A DNA stretch of 64,000 bases, taken from the NCBI GenBank assembly GCA_905160935.1, contig CAJHZI010000753.1, positions 15,001-79,000 of the forward strand, in the 5' to 3' direction. This document shows positions 39,191-52,000 of this stretch, piece by piece (position 1 is the first letter of the stretch; every line of letters begins with the position of its first letter). The DNA is from Enchytraeus crypticus. Lineage: Eukaryota; Annelida; Clitellata; Enchytraeida; Enchytraeidae. A model generated the notes under the pieces. The model did no database searches. It was given only the letters and a program-made list of their open reading frames with translations, and was not told the DNA's origin. The position numbers and the translations under genes were made by a program.

Positions 39191-41339
39191 CACTAAGTAT
39201 TGCTCAGCTGTAGTAGCAGGGCGCCCTGTGCATCAAGTTGATTCAACTAGTGCTCATAAGAAGAAAACACTGAGATGGGATAAAAGTTACCTTAGTAATT
39301 ACTATGATATGACTAGACAATTGTTATATCCTGTATATGATGCTATTGTTAGTACTTTGTCTGTCTGTGATTGTTTGTCTAAACTGCAAATAGAAGAGTA
39401 TTATTCAGCTACAGTGCATGCAATGCTGACAGCATCTGAGCAATGTATATCTTCTATCCCACGAAACACGCTGAAGCACTGGTGGAGCAGTGATTTATCT
39501 TTATTAAAATCAAAATCCTGCAATTCTCATAAAGTATGGTTAGATTCTGGCAAGCCTTTACATGGTAATTTAATGGAACAAAAAACCAAGGACAAATTGC
39601 TGTATAAACTTGCCATCAAAAAAGAAAAAGAAGCGGCAAAGTATGTAGTATCGGACAATTTGCATGAGGAACTAGTCTCAAAAGATAATGTTGCCTTTTG
39701 GAAGACCTGGAAGAACAAAGTTAACAGTAAATCAGGCACAAAAATCCACTTGCGAGACAATCTAACTCCAGATTTAGCTGCGGAAAAGTTTGCAGAATAT
39801 TTTGAGGGGATATGTTCAACAAACTCTTATAATTTTAGCAATATTAAGCTACAAGAATTTAAAGAGAAAATGAGAAATTATTCGGGATGTGCTCATAAAG
39901 CAAACTACGACATAACTGTTCAACTAATAGAACTGTCATTAAAGAAAATGAAAATAGGCAAATCACCTAGTATTGATAACATTACTACTGAATATGTCGT
40001 TTACTCGCATCCAGTGCTGTTATCATTGTTAGCAAAATTGTTTAACTCGATGTTAAATCTAGTCATGTACCACGAGACTTTGGAAGGGGTATCACTATAC
40101 CCATTCCAAAATATGAAAAATCTCACGGTCCTCAAGCCATTGATACTTTCAGAGGAATTTCATTAAGTCCTATTATGTCAAAATTATTCGAACATTGCTT
40201 AATGATAAAATTTTCAAAGATTTTTATTACAAGCTATAATCAACTAGGTTTCAAACCCAAGTCTGGCTGTCAGCATGCAATATATACTGTGAGAAAAGTA
40301 ATAGAACATTATACTGAAAACAATTCAACTATAAATGTATGTTGTCTAGACATAAGCAAGGGATTTGACAAAGTTATACATTCAGTACTTTTCTTAAAAT
40401 TAATGAAAAGAGGAGCCCCATCAGTGTTGATTAATATTTTATTCTACTGGTACAGTATCTCCTACAGTTGTGTTAGATGGGAAAATGTTCTCTCTAGGCC
40501 TTATCGATTATTGGCGGGCATACGGCAAGGTGGAGTCTTAAGTCCAGTTTTATTTTCTATCTATGTTAGTGATTTGTTAGATAAATTCGCTAAATATGGA
40601 TGTTATTTTAAGGGTATCGCTGTTATTGCAATTATGTACGCAGATGATCTATTGTTGTTAAGCCCGTCTCTTTGTGAAATGCAACTTATGTTAGATATCT
40701 GTAGTAGTGAGCTAGAGTTGTTAGACCTGCAGATTAATGTTAAAAAATGCATGTCATTACGTATTGGCAATAGATACAATTATAAATGTTGCAAACTATA
40801 TCTAAAAGATAGCTTAGTTCCTTGGACAGACGACATTAAGTATTTAGGAATATATATTTTGTAAATTTAAGTGTAGTTTTGATGCTGCCAAAATTAAATA
40901 TTATAGATCGGCAAATGCAATATTGGCTAAATTAGGAACTTCTAATAATAAGGCTGTAATTCTGAAACTAATTTCGACCATTGCTCTACCATGTTTAACT
41001 TACGCATTGGAGGCTCTGTCCCTCAATAAAACAGAATTAACTAGTCTAAATAGTCCATGGACTAAATCTTTTCAAAAAGTTTTTAATACCTTCGACAAAA
41101 ATACTATAAAGCATTGTCAGCTATATACTGGGTATAAATCAATTTTGCACATATATGCATTAAAGGTAATGTCTTTCTTATCGTCTCTGAATATGTCTGA
41201 AAATATAATGCTAAGGTTAATATGTTCAACACTGTCAATCGCCGACTTGGACAAGCTAGCGGCTCACTTTCATACCAATGCTCTGCATTTTAAAAATAAT
41301 TACAGAGATATCATAAACCTCAACTATCAACAATTTTGA
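39126..41339 (+). pseudogene. LINE B reverse transcriptase
   Basis: Three open segments: 39126-40166, 40164-40864 and 40923-41339, separated by frameshifts/stops at about 40150 and 40862. Landmarks: MKIGKSPSIDNITTEY, then GISLSPIMSKLFEHCL, NQLGFKPKSGCQHAIYTVR, CLDISKGFDKV, AGIRQGGVLSPVLFSIYVSD, MYADDLLLLSPS (catalytic YADD) and IKYLGI. The palm and thumb regions are present; no RNase H. Confidence 0.85.
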
Positions 41340-42220
41340 AAGAAAAAATTTGCATATCATCCCAATAATTATAGATTTGGAAATTTGTCAAATGTTACCT
41401 ATGCGGTTTCAATATTGATGATATTGGTGTTATAGTTGCATGCTTCTAGAGGTGCAGTCTGTTGTTTTTTTCTTTATGTTTAATTTTCTTTGTTTATTGC
41501 ACGTTGGCGTTTTTCTGTTGTTCCTGTTCTGTGTGTGTTTTGGTTGCCCAAGTGGCGAATAAAGATTTATATATAATCATAAAAACAAGACACTTGGTAT
41601 ATTTTTAGATCTCTCAAAAAGAATTAATTTTCCCGATCTGACTATGTCAGAATCCATGAGATGTGTTTTGATTGACAATTAGATTTCGTTTATATATAAT
41701 ACCAGGCTCTCCGAGACCAATTATTTGTGTACTAGAACAACCTCAGAATTTTTTTAATCTTATGCCAATAAGTATGTGAATTCTTGGAACCAAATACCTC
41801 CTGATATCCGCAGTTCGAGGTTTCTAGCTGAATTCACCAAACGTTACAAATGTATATTTTGTGATGGCTTGTAAATGTCTATATTTTCGTTTTTTGTGTA
41901 AATGTTCAGATAGAATTGTTACTTAGCTGACTGCTTTCTAATCAGATTAATTTGTAATTTATTTTCCTTTCTTTTAGTTTGTTCATTAATTCTGAGAATT
42001 TTTTTTATTTCAGTTGATTTTGCATTATATGTCATTAGTGAGTTATAGACGGTGGTCAGCTAGATAAGATGTGTATCAACTTCCCTGACGGCCGTTGTTC
42101 CGGTGTTTATAGACTGTTTCTGGGAATCTTTTAATTTTATTTCATTAAATGTTTACTTCTATTTGTATTTGTCAATGATTTGGTGTTGATGCTGAAATAA
42201 ACACATATATCTCGCTCTCT

Positions 42221-42660
42221 CAATACACACTCAAACCCTACCAGGGTACCTCACACAATACACTAGCACCCCTGGATATTATAAAAGTACCATAGTGCCT
42301 TTATAATAACCAGGGTGTTCTTAAAATAACCAGGGTGTTCTTACAATAACCAGAGTGTTCCTACAATAACCAGGATTGTTTTATATTTACCAGGGTTATT
42401 CTTATAATAACCAGAGTTTTCTTGCAATAACCAGGGTGTTGTTATAATAACCAGGGTTATTCTTACAATAACTAGGGTTTTTCTTACAATAACCAGGGTT
42501 TTTCTTACAATAATCAGGGTTTTTCTTTCAATAACCAGGGTTATCCTTAAAATAGCGAGGGTTTCTCTTGCAATAACCAGGGATTTTCTTATAATAACCA
42601 GGATGTTCTCACAATAACCAGGTTTTACGTACAATAATCAGAGTGTTCTTAGAGTGATCA
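42221..42660 (+). repeat. Minisatellite, about 20-bp unit (TTCTTACAATAACCAGGGT)
   Basis: About 20 imperfect units. The left end (42221-42260) is the interrupted CCCTACCAGGG array; both share ACCAGGGT. Confidence 0.85.
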
Positions 42661-43970
42661 CTGGGAAGTATGGATGCATTGCGAAACATAGATGCCCCTT
42701 CAAATAAAACGGACTTTGACCCGGGATATTCAGCAACTCTCAATGATTCGAAATAAATTTATTTCTCAATTATTCACATTCTGAAAGACAATCAGCGATG
42801 GGAAGGGGCTGAAGCTGCTGTTCATACCTTAGCTTCAAAACTTTTACTGTGGCCGCTACTTTTCTAACTGCTGTGGTATCATCGTGTGATGCTTGTATAT
42901 ATGTAGCGTGGCACTTGTAAAGTATGATAGTCCGCTGTTAGACATGTGTTATTGTGTTATCACCAGATTTCTCCATTCTCCAAGGGATTTTTCCATAGTC
43001 TTGATATTACAGAATGTCGGAATAATATCTCGTGACATCTGGTTTAATAGAGAAGTGAATTAGATCTTTATGATGCTATTTATGTGACATCTGGTGTATA
43101 AGAGAAAAGCATAAGATCTGCATGATGCTATTTATGTGACATCTGGTGAATTATTGAAAAGCATTAGATCTTTATGATGCAATTGATTAGCTGAACGAGA
43201 CACCTGGTGAGCTAGAGAAGTCTAAACATTTAGCACGAGAGCAGTGGACAGCGACAATGCTTATCACAATGAACAATTATTAGTAAACAGTAAACACAGA
43301 ATGTCTCAACCTCGTGTAAGGCAAGCTCGCGAAAATAGGCTGTTTTTACCGTGCACACTTTAAGTTGACCTTTGATCCTCGTAATTATTGATTTCACAGT
43401 CCACGGACTAAGGTTGATACGTTGATATGACATTAGAGAAATGCTCAGTACTCTTCTATGCCTGCAATGGTATCTCCTTAGCTATGCGTGCGTATGTTTA
43501 AATGTCTGTTTCTAACGTGCAAGGTTTGATAGCTACATGTGTTTTCTACTCTATGTAACTTACATAGAGGTGGTCAGCTTTCACTCTGTCTTACCCACAC
43601 GCCATGTCGAAATGTTTTGTCATTAGTTGTTTTTTTGTTGTTGCTTATAGATTGTCGTTGGTTGTTGATTGTTGTTGATTGTTTATTGTTGATAATTGTC
43701 GAATGTTGCTGAATATTTAGTGCAGTTGGTTGTCGATTGTTGCCAATTGTCTATTGCTGTTGGTTGTAGATTGTGGCTGCTTATCGATTGTTGCTTGAAT
43801 TAGAAGTCTATAATTCAAGTCATAATTTTATACATTTTTTTGCTTTATTGTATTGGTCTTGCTCGGCCTTGAAGAGAACAAGAGACTCTCATCACAAGCC
43901 TTGTTCACGAGCTGCCTGCGTGTTGTGTTATACCCCGTCTCCATAGCAATACAATAGCGTCGTCATGAAT
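42661..43970. other. Non-genic DNA with small local repeats
   Basis: Three units of about 60 bp near 43025-43190 (TATGTGACATCTGGTG, TTATGATGCTATT). TTGTTGATTGT-type repeats at 43620-43790. No supported gene. Confidence 0.6.
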
Positions 43971-43981
43971 ATACAACACAC

Positions 43982-44031
<50 letters not shown>

Positions 44032-44036
44032 CAGAG

Positions 44037-44076
<40 letters not shown>

Positions 44077-44232
44077 AGTGAAAGAGAGATGGAGAGAAGA
44101 GAGAGAAAAGAGAGTGAGAGAGAGTGAGAGACTAAGACAGAGATAAAGAGATTGAGAAAAGAAAGAGAGAAGAGAGAGACAGAGACAGAGATAAGGAGAG
44201 AAACAGAGAGAGCAAGAGAGAGAGAGAACATC
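43982..44232. repeat. Adjacent (AT)n and (GA)n microsatellites
   Basis: AT run 43982-44028, GA-rich 44040-44230. The 108-aa and 98-aa minus ORFs are artefacts. Confidence 0.9.
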
Positions 44233-44689
44233 TATCTTCTGATGACTTGTCATTAACACAACACAAGCGTAAACATTTAACGGTTGTTGATTAGGGCGGA
44301 TCTTGGGTCTATTTACAGAAGTTTTCTAATAGAATGCGTTTTTTAATACACATGCCAATCTTTTACTTGAATTCCTTGGGCGTCAGATAGACTATAGGAT
44401 AAACAGGAATCTGGTAAAATAGCGTTTTAACAAAGAGTGAAAAATAGAATCTTTTACCTCGTCGTATTCTTTATTCATATGCTGCTTTTCACGCTCCATA
44501 AAGAGCACACCATCGATTAGCGAGTTATACATTCACAAATGACTGTGCCCATAGTGACTTAGGCTTGCGTAAATCATTGAGCTGATGCTATTTTAAAGCT
44601 TCGATATTCTAAGCTTCTGCCACATTTAAGTCTCATGTTATAATACTGCAGGGTGACAAGAAATAAATCGTCTACAGAGTTTTCGCTCT

Positions 44690-45178
44690 GGATAAATGAC
44701 GAGGCTTTTTAAATTAGTAAGCAGCACGTTAAATATAGTGAAAACCTTGGTTTGGACCAGGCCATTATATGGATGTGAAACATGGACCTTAAGGAAGGAA
44801 GATATTGGGAAACTGGAGGCATTGGAAATGTGGATTTGGAGAAGAATGGAGAGGATTAGCTGGACTGAAAAGGCTACAAATGAGGAAGTTCTGGAGAGAG
44901 TTGGTACCGATAGACAGTTGATTAACGTATTAAGAAATAGGAAGAAGAGTTGGATAGGACACATTCTAAGGGGAGAAGGTCTATTAATATAGGCTATAGA
45001 AGGTAGAATGGAAGGAAAAGAGGCAGGGGCAGGCCGATATTAGGTATGTTAGATGAATAAAGACACATTCGCATGTGGAAATGAACAGGAAAGCGAAATA
45101 CAGAGAAGAGTGGAGCGTAATATACCATGGACGGTGGACCTGCCGAAAGGCAGTGCATTAAGAGAGAAGCAGCAAGTC
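44690..45178 (+). mobile_element. LINE 3' end, best-preserved RT C terminus of the (GA)-tailed family
   Basis: Open for 98 codons: RPLYGCETWTLRKED, LEALEMWIWRRMERISW, NEEVLERVGTDRQLI, KKSWIGHILRGEGLL, typical of an RTE-like endonuclease/reverse-transcriptase C terminus. It continues after a stop to the family tail (GGACCTGCCGAAAGGCAGTG) with only a short GAGAGA end. Confidence 0.8.
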
Positions 45179-45199
45179 TCTGACTCAATGATAGGATAA

Positions 45200-46560
45200 T
45201 CAAGGCTGAAAAAACTACAATCCTAAGTAATTAACTTTCTCTTGTTTGAAATAGAATTGAACCTATAAGCACAGGTCCGCTTGATCATACTAATTAGCAT
45301 GCACTCAATAATATGCGCTCATTAATATGCAATCATGAATAACCATCAAACTGATCCAAACTTAGACTTTTTTGCTTGACTTTTCAGTTCCTGCTTAGTC
45401 GCCTCTTACTGCACGTGCAGTGAACGTATTCTGCCTTTTACTGAGACTCATATAAACCACGATCAATCTCATTTGAATTTATTTCTCTAACTTCCATACA
45501 GTTGCGTCTAAAAAATTAGCAAGAGTAGAGTTCTACCGGCTAGCAACAGATATCTTTTCATCTTAGCAGTTCTACCGGCTAACAACAGATTTCTTCTCAT
45601 CCCGCTCATCTTAGCATTTGCATCAGTGGCAGACACATATATATAAGGTAGATAACAATTTCTTACCTTCCATTCACCCCGTCTCTATTAGAATTTGTTA
45701 TTTCATTCTAAAATTTAAGTCAATGATACTCATATACGATTGGTAAAAAACCATTGAAAGCTAAATATAATGTTTTTATCGTAGCAATTTTCCCTTGTTA
45801 TGTACATAAGGGTGTGGATAAGGCATGGCCATTTGTGAAGGGAATAACTCGTTAATCGATAGTGTGCTCTTTATGGAGCGTGAGAAGCAAAACGTGAGTA
45901 GCAGTATGTACCTTGGACCTGCCGCTTGACAGAAAAGAAGGAACTAAGTAGTTTAAAGAAAATATTACTATACATATGACCAGGGTTGAATTTGCTAAAT
46001 TTGTCCTTTTTGAGGTTATTCGGTGGGATGGGATCGAAAGCTTCTTTATGGATCATAAGGAATTTTTCTTAGGGGAGGTTAACAATTAGGAGTTGTAACA
46101 TTAGCAGGGGGACACCCATCTGCCAGGAGTTTTGAACACCCCCTCCACGCACCCAATAAATGTAACCCTGCATGTTACTGAAATCTTATAACTTGGATGT
46201 AGTAAAACCCATTCTAATGTTATTTCTACGTGTCTAGATGTCTGCATATCTATATACCTATATATGTCGCTAGCCTATATTGAAAACATCTTGATGACAA
46301 AATTGTATTTATTTGCTCATTAATCTTTGTCTATTGTACATCTTTAGCCTTTGACTTGTTTTGATCACTACAAATTATGTCCAACAAATATTGTGGAGTT
46401 TCAAACGTCAGCTTTTGTTCAGGTCAACAAGTGACATTTGAATAATGGGTTAGGACTGCGGGCTTGAACGGAGCCTTAGCCTACTTAAATTCTTTTAATA
46501 ATAATAATATAAAAATATAGTAATAATATAATAATAATAATAATAATCACAATATAAATA
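45200..46560. other. Non-genic DNA with scattered repeat fragments
   Basis: Includes AGTCGCCTCTTACTGCACG at 45398, a two-copy ACCGGCTA(G/A)CAACAGAT unit at 45535-45595, and a (GA)-ending repeat fragment at 45850-45955 (GTGTGCTCTTTATGGAGCGT). (TAA)n and a TAA-linked repeat unit are at 46495-46690. No gene supported. Confidence 0.5.
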
Positions 46561-46989
46561 AGTAATAAAATAATAAAATCCTTCTTTTATCTTATTTTAG
46601 TTCAATGCCCTATACTGACCGTGGAAGAAATAATAATAGTAATAATAAAGAGTTAACGTTCGTTTCAACATACAAGGATGATGCCAGGGATGTCCGCCGT
46701 TGTTATCTATTTGAAATTTGATACTGGATTTTACATATTTTATAGCAACTTTAAATGTTCGATATAGACTGAATATCATTATGCTTGAGAAGCCATTTAT
46801 TGATTGTTTTAAATTTGAAATTATGATATATTTTGTATTGCTATGAAATAGGCCCTATCATTCATACTTAATTGGAAAGGTGTATCATGACCCATCTGTG
46901 TACATTTAATCCCTGTCATGTCAAATTACATATATCAACTAATAAATCAAATACATCATAATTATAACAAATAACATATTATATCAAAT

Positions 46990-47540
46990 GTCTACTGATA
47001 ATATGTGTATATGTATGTGCTTGTATTACACATTTATGCCAGCTGCTATTACATGTATGTGCTTGTATTACACATGTATGTGCTTGTATTTACAGATGTA
47101 TATGTATGTATTACACATCTATGCCAGCTGGTATTACATGTATTTGCTTGTAATACACATATATCTGTATGTTTTACACATCTGTGCCAGCTGCTATTAC
47201 ATGTATGTGCTTGTATTACACATGTATGTGCTTGTATTTACAGATGTATATGTATGTATTACACATCTATGCCAGCTGGTATTACATGTATTTGCTTGTA
47301 ATACACATATATCTGTATGTTTTACACATCTGTGCCAGCTGCTATTACATGTATGTGCTTGTATTACACATGTATGTGCTTGTATTTACAGATGTATATG
47401 TATGTATTACACATCTATGCCAGCTGGTATTACATGTATTTGCTTGTAATACACATATATCTGTATGTTTTACACATCTGTGCCAGCTGGTATTACATGT
47501 ATGTGTTTGTATTACACACGTATATGCATGCATTACATGT
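46990..47540 (+). repeat. Tandem repeat with 148-bp higher-order unit
   Basis: Nearly four copies of a 148-bp unit, each made of smaller repeats (ATTACACATCTATGCCAGCT, GGTATTACATGTATTTGC, TTGTAATACACATATATCTG, TTGTATTTACAGATGTATAT). Copies are almost identical, so expansion was recent. The unit has no stop in several frames, which creates overlapping ORFs up to 153 aa; they are not genes. Confidence 0.95.
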
Positions 47541-48340
47541 GGATCGGTAATTTGCATGAAGAGAATCTTAACCTTTGTTATTAGTTAGATAAAAAATAAA
47601 TCTCCATGTAATCGAATTCTACTAACTGTTATTGACCGTGATAAAATATTTGATTTTTTTGCTTTGTTATATAAAAAATCTAAGACAGGATGAGAAGCAT
47701 TGCAGATCTGTCTGCATTCAACAATGTGTCGACAATTGAGGTTTTTATGAAGACCTATCTATCACTCCTCATAAACATCGTGCTCTACCAGGAAAACAGT
47801 CGATAAATAAGCGACAACCTAACAAGACAGGGAGGCTACGACGGTCATCAGACAATGCCATACGATAACACTGCATTGTACGCACATTGTGTTGACGTCA
47901 CGGTTTGTTGGGTAGCTGTTTAGATTTTTATCCTACCTATGGATAGGGGAAGGGCAGCGCAAGGCTATTTGGTGGGGACAAGATTCTTAGAGGTCTTAAA
48001 TCGAGTCTCATTTTCGGTTATAAATAAACCAAGTCTTGTGGATATAGTCAATTGTATGAGTGTAGAGCCGGTTAAAGGTGTCTAGAAACGTTTAAGGTAT
48101 CGAATCTTAACTTAGCTTCGTCTGCTTTGTCTTCTATAGTTTCTTCTATACATGATTGTATACGCTGTTACGGTAGGCCTAGTGTAATATGAGTGTGCAT
48201 TCTATCGTTTAGCTTTTGTGTTTCTGGAATCAATTACTTTACGTTGGGTCAGTAATGTTGAACATGCTGTAATTCGTGGAGTTTAATATTATGTTAGGAT
48301 TTGCCTTGAATTTTGGAATACTTGATGTAATAATGCATTT
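47541..48340. other. Non-genic DNA, nothing recognised
   Basis: No ORF, array or repeat relationship noticed. Confidence 0.5.
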
Positions 48341-48414
48341 TAACGGCCGTTTCTTCTAACACGGATGATACCACTCACTTCCCAACAGCACAACTCATTA
48401 ATAGTCAATTCACT

Positions 48415-48552
48415 GGTTGGAGCCAGTGGCTATGTTGGTAAGATATTCCACCGATCAGTGTGTGCGGGGTTCAATTCCTGGGTTAGCCAGTCACTGGCAT
48501 CACTTTCGAGTGAGGAAACTGACGTTAACATTAGCTTTACCAGCTTTCGCTC
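48415..48552 (+). repeat. tRNA-derived SINE, family 2
   Basis: A box AGTGGCTATGTTGGTAAGA, B box GGGTTCAATTCCTGGG. The 74-aa ORF is SINE sequence. Confidence 0.8.
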
Positions 48553-48649
48553 AAACCAATCTGCAGAACAGATAACTGAAGTGAAGTAAGAATGAAGTTA
48601 TGAACAAGGATCAAATTGTGGCTTATATTTTTGAGTTCCACACTTAGTC

Positions 48650-48790
48650 GTACACACCTGTAGGACAATGACGTCCACACTTATTCGTCCACACCTATAG
48701 GACAATGACGTCCACACTTATTCGTCCACACCTATAGGACAATGACGTCCACACTTATTCGTCCACACCTATAGGACAATGTCGTCCATG
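48650..48790 (+). repeat. Tandem repeat, 36-bp unit, four copies
   Basis: CACACCTATAGGACAATGACG plus TCCACACTTATTCGTC. Confidence 0.9.
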
Positions 48791-48867
48791 GTTATTAGAA
48801 ACTGAATGCGATCATTTGATTTTGATAGAAAAATATTTCTCTGGTTATTAAACCTATTTCGCGTGAT

Positions 48868-48935
48868 ATAATAATAATAATAATAAAGGTTTAACGTCCG
48901 TTTCCTCATACTGGGATGATGTCAGGGACGTACAA
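48868..48935. repeat. (TAA)n-linked dispersed repeat
   Basis: (TAA)n, AGGTTTAACGTCCGTTTCC, GATGATGTCAGGGACGTAC; about 125 bp before the DOMON gene start codon, so it may lie in that gene's promoter or leader. Confidence 0.65.
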
Positions 48936-49058
48936 TTATATATCGTATTATATATCGTATAATTATATATCGTACAATTATATCTTTCTACAGCAACATC
49001 TGTAACTCCAGCCCCCTTGATAACGAATGAACTGTCTAGAGCCTTAGCTTCCTGTAAG

Positions 49059-52000
49059 ATGGAGAACTACATACAGCGACAGCTCCTGGTTCATCTCTTG
49101 CTACTAGTCAGTCTATCAGCTCTGATCAACAGGAATCGATGCCTCGCTCAGGGTATCTAAATACTAAACAAATACTATTTAAATACTATAGAAATTCTAG
49201 CCTCTTTATATACTATTTGAATACTATTAAAAAATAATATTTCAATATTATCTTTTTAACATACGTTAAAAAAGGACAAATCCTCTTGTTTTCAGTTGAG
49301 CTGATAGCACAGCTGAAGAAGAAGAGATGAGTGTGGTTGCAGTTGATGCTGATTTTATTGTAATAACTGACAATAACTGAACCTTGTCCAGAAACAATCA
49401 GCCTTTAATAATATATGCTGTTATAAGTAATAATTATTAAATAATAATAAATAAATTAGTTATATTTTTTATAATTTATAACCATAATAGTCATTATAAC
49501 CATAATATCCATAATAGTCATTATACTAATAATGATTTTAATGAAAATAATTGGTAATCAAAATAACAATAATAATAATAATATTTTCAATTTTGATATT
49601 AATCTATCTCTCTGGTGCTCTATCAAGCGGTAGGTCGAATGTACATAATCACAATAATAATATTTATAATCTGCAGTTTGAACTGCAATTATTCCTATTT
49701 AATTTAATTTAAATTAAGGTAACATTTAGCTTAGATGCCAATAGCCTTACCACTGTATGGCTGATGACTATACGTTAACGAGTCTTTAAACAAATTATGC
49801 GATTTTGAAATGGTTTCAGAATCAAATCCACGTGTAATGATAATATTTATGCCCTAAATTATTAATTACTGGAAATCCCTTTAAATATAGATGCATGTAT
49901 ATTCAGCTATAGTAGAGCTGAATGTTTGCTTACATAGCGCACGCGTTTCTATTTCCTAACTTTACGCACCAAAATATTTGTTACGAAGTTTAATTTTTGT
50001 ACTCTTAGTATTTTAAATATTTGTTATGTTTCCTTCTCTATTCAATATTATTCATCGTTTTCTTTTGATGGCGGAGATTGCCAATACCGCAGTTATAAGA
50101 ATAATTTTCCTACGCATTGAGGTCCCTTTTTTAGCTGTGTCGTCATATGGTTAACTGGCATGAGACAATAGTGCTAAATGTTCGGTCGCACGCCTGTGTG
50201 GTAGATAAAACTTAATTTATTTGTTGTTTTATTATTTTAGCAACAGATCCCATTGAAACGACAGCGGTATCTTCATCAGTGGGTGAGAAAAATCTGCTCT
50301 TTGATAAAAGAAATTAACTTAAATGTTTAACAGTTTATTGTTTTTGGTTTATGGTTCGTTGTTTATGGTTAAAATACGCACTATATCCACATGATTATCC
50401 ATTTTGACAACTAGTACTTTTAGTATGATCAATTTAATTTGCTTTATACATATGAGTCAATTATCCATTTTACCAGTTCTGTCATATAGTCTCAGAGATC
50501 TGAAAGGCAGGTCCGGATTTACCATGAAACACTTTAAAACGTGTTTAGGGCCCCGGGGCCCCGAGGTTTCTTCTAAAATTTCTTAGATTTCAAAGGGTTA
50601 TCACTACCCTGACATAATGAACTTTAATAAAACGTTTTGGGGGTTATGGCTAATGTAAGAATTTTAGGGGACCCCTTGCATAAGTGCTTCGGGCCCACCA
50701 AGGTCTAAATCTGGCACTGTTTTCCATAGTACAGCATAGTATACGCTAGTACGGTTTGCCATAGTACAACATAGTATGCACTGGTACGGTTTGCATAACA
50801 CAGCATAGTATGCACTGGTACGGTTTGCAATAGTACAGCATAGTATGCACTGGTACGGTTTGTCATAGTATATCATAGGCCCGGATTTACCATGAAGCTC
50901 TTGCAGTACGTGCTGAGGGCCCCCCAAAATTTCTTCAAAAAATTTCTTTAGGCTTCGAAGGGTTACCACTACCCTAACAAAAATAACTTAAAATAAAAGT
51001 TTGGGATTAGGGATAAGGTAAGATTTTTTGGGGGCCCCCTTGCTCAAGTGCTTCAGGCCCCTAAGCTTTAAATACATATACATATATATGCAATGAACCT
51101 GGTTTTGTCCAGAAACAAAATCACTATATTGTTATAAATCATGACCTTCGAGACATTCCAGACATACAAGTATTACATATAAGACTAGTATTATTTTTCT
51201 TGGACAAAAGTTCAATTCGATATCTTTTGTAATAAGTAATAAATAATGCTTCATTATTAAATAAAAGTACTAACAAAGTGTAATTCTGTAATAGACGTTA
51301 TATACAGACGTTATATACAGACATTATATGCGATAATGAAAATGGTTCTGTTATGACAATCAGCCGAATAACAAGAAAGTATATAATAAATTAGGACTTG
51401 TGTAAACCACTTAAGAAAATATGTAGTAACATTTATTAATGTGTATGTGTCGGTAGCTGTGCTAGGTATATGTGCTAAGATTATGTGCTAGGTATATGTG
51501 CTGATAAAGCTAATGTTAACGTCAGTTTCCTCACTCGAAAGCGATGTCAGTGAAGGGCGAGCCCAGGATTTGAACTCCGCGCATACTGATCCGCGGTCGA
51601 ATATCTTACCGACATCGCCACTGGCTCCAGCCAGTATATGTATGCTAGGTATATGTGCAAGATATAAGTGCTGGGTAAATGTGCTAGTTACATGTGCTAG
51701 GTATATTTTCTAGGTGCATGTGCTTGGTACACGTGTTAAGTATATGTGTTAGGTATATTTGCTAGGTAAATGTGCTAGGTATATCTGGTAGGTATATGTG
51801 TTAGGTATGTGTGCTAGGAAAATGTTCTAGGTGTATTAATGTGCTAGAGATTTATGTATGTACTAAGCATATGAGCCAGGTATATGTGCTAGGTATATGT
51901 GCTAGGTATATGTGATATGTATATGTGCTAGTATATGTGCTAGGAAAATGTGCTGGTACAGTATATGTGCTTGGTATAATGTGTAAGGTATTTGTTCTAT

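Larger units (their letters stand above)
37130..41577 (+). mobile_element. LINE B, near-full-length APE-type non-LTR retrotransposon (decayed)
   Basis: About 4.45 kb with ORF1, AP-endonuclease and reverse transcriptase in order, ending in AATAAAGATTTATATATAAT. It is flanked by the 7-bp direct repeat CATAAAA at 37123-37129 and 41578-41584. Removing LINE B and one repeat leaves the LINE A frame continuous. Several stops and frameshifts make it inactive. No RNase H or LTR is seen. Clade not assigned; overall layout resembles the CR1/Jockey-type group. Confidence 0.85.
37014..42220 (+). mobile_element. LINE A (5'-truncated), split by LINE B
   Basis: Visible parts are 37014-37129 and 41585-42220. 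The left part encodes NENQFGFRSGNATTDALFS of a reverse transcriptase; the right part opens with KTLGIFLDLSK, the next conserved RT block, and near 41790 encodes the C-terminal NSWNQIPPDIR and LAEFTKRYK. The 3' UTR ends with AATAAA and a short CT tail. The RT middle (including YADD) is missing from the right part, where sequence decays quickly after SKRINF, so it is also internally deleted. It sits in the CCCTACCAGGG minisatellite, with CAATAC at both edges; that hexamer is part of the array, so it is only weak evidence for a target-site duplication. Confidence 0.8.

Noticed and set aside
43905..44259. 108-aa and 98-aa minus-strand ORFs with hydrophobic Leu/Ser repeats
   Set aside because: Translation of (GA)n and (AT)n microsatellites.
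46988..47588. Overlapping ORFs of 153, 139 and 98 aa resembling a repeat protein
   Set aside because: All frames are open because the 148-bp unit has few stops; no codon bias, and the same peptide appears in shifted frames.
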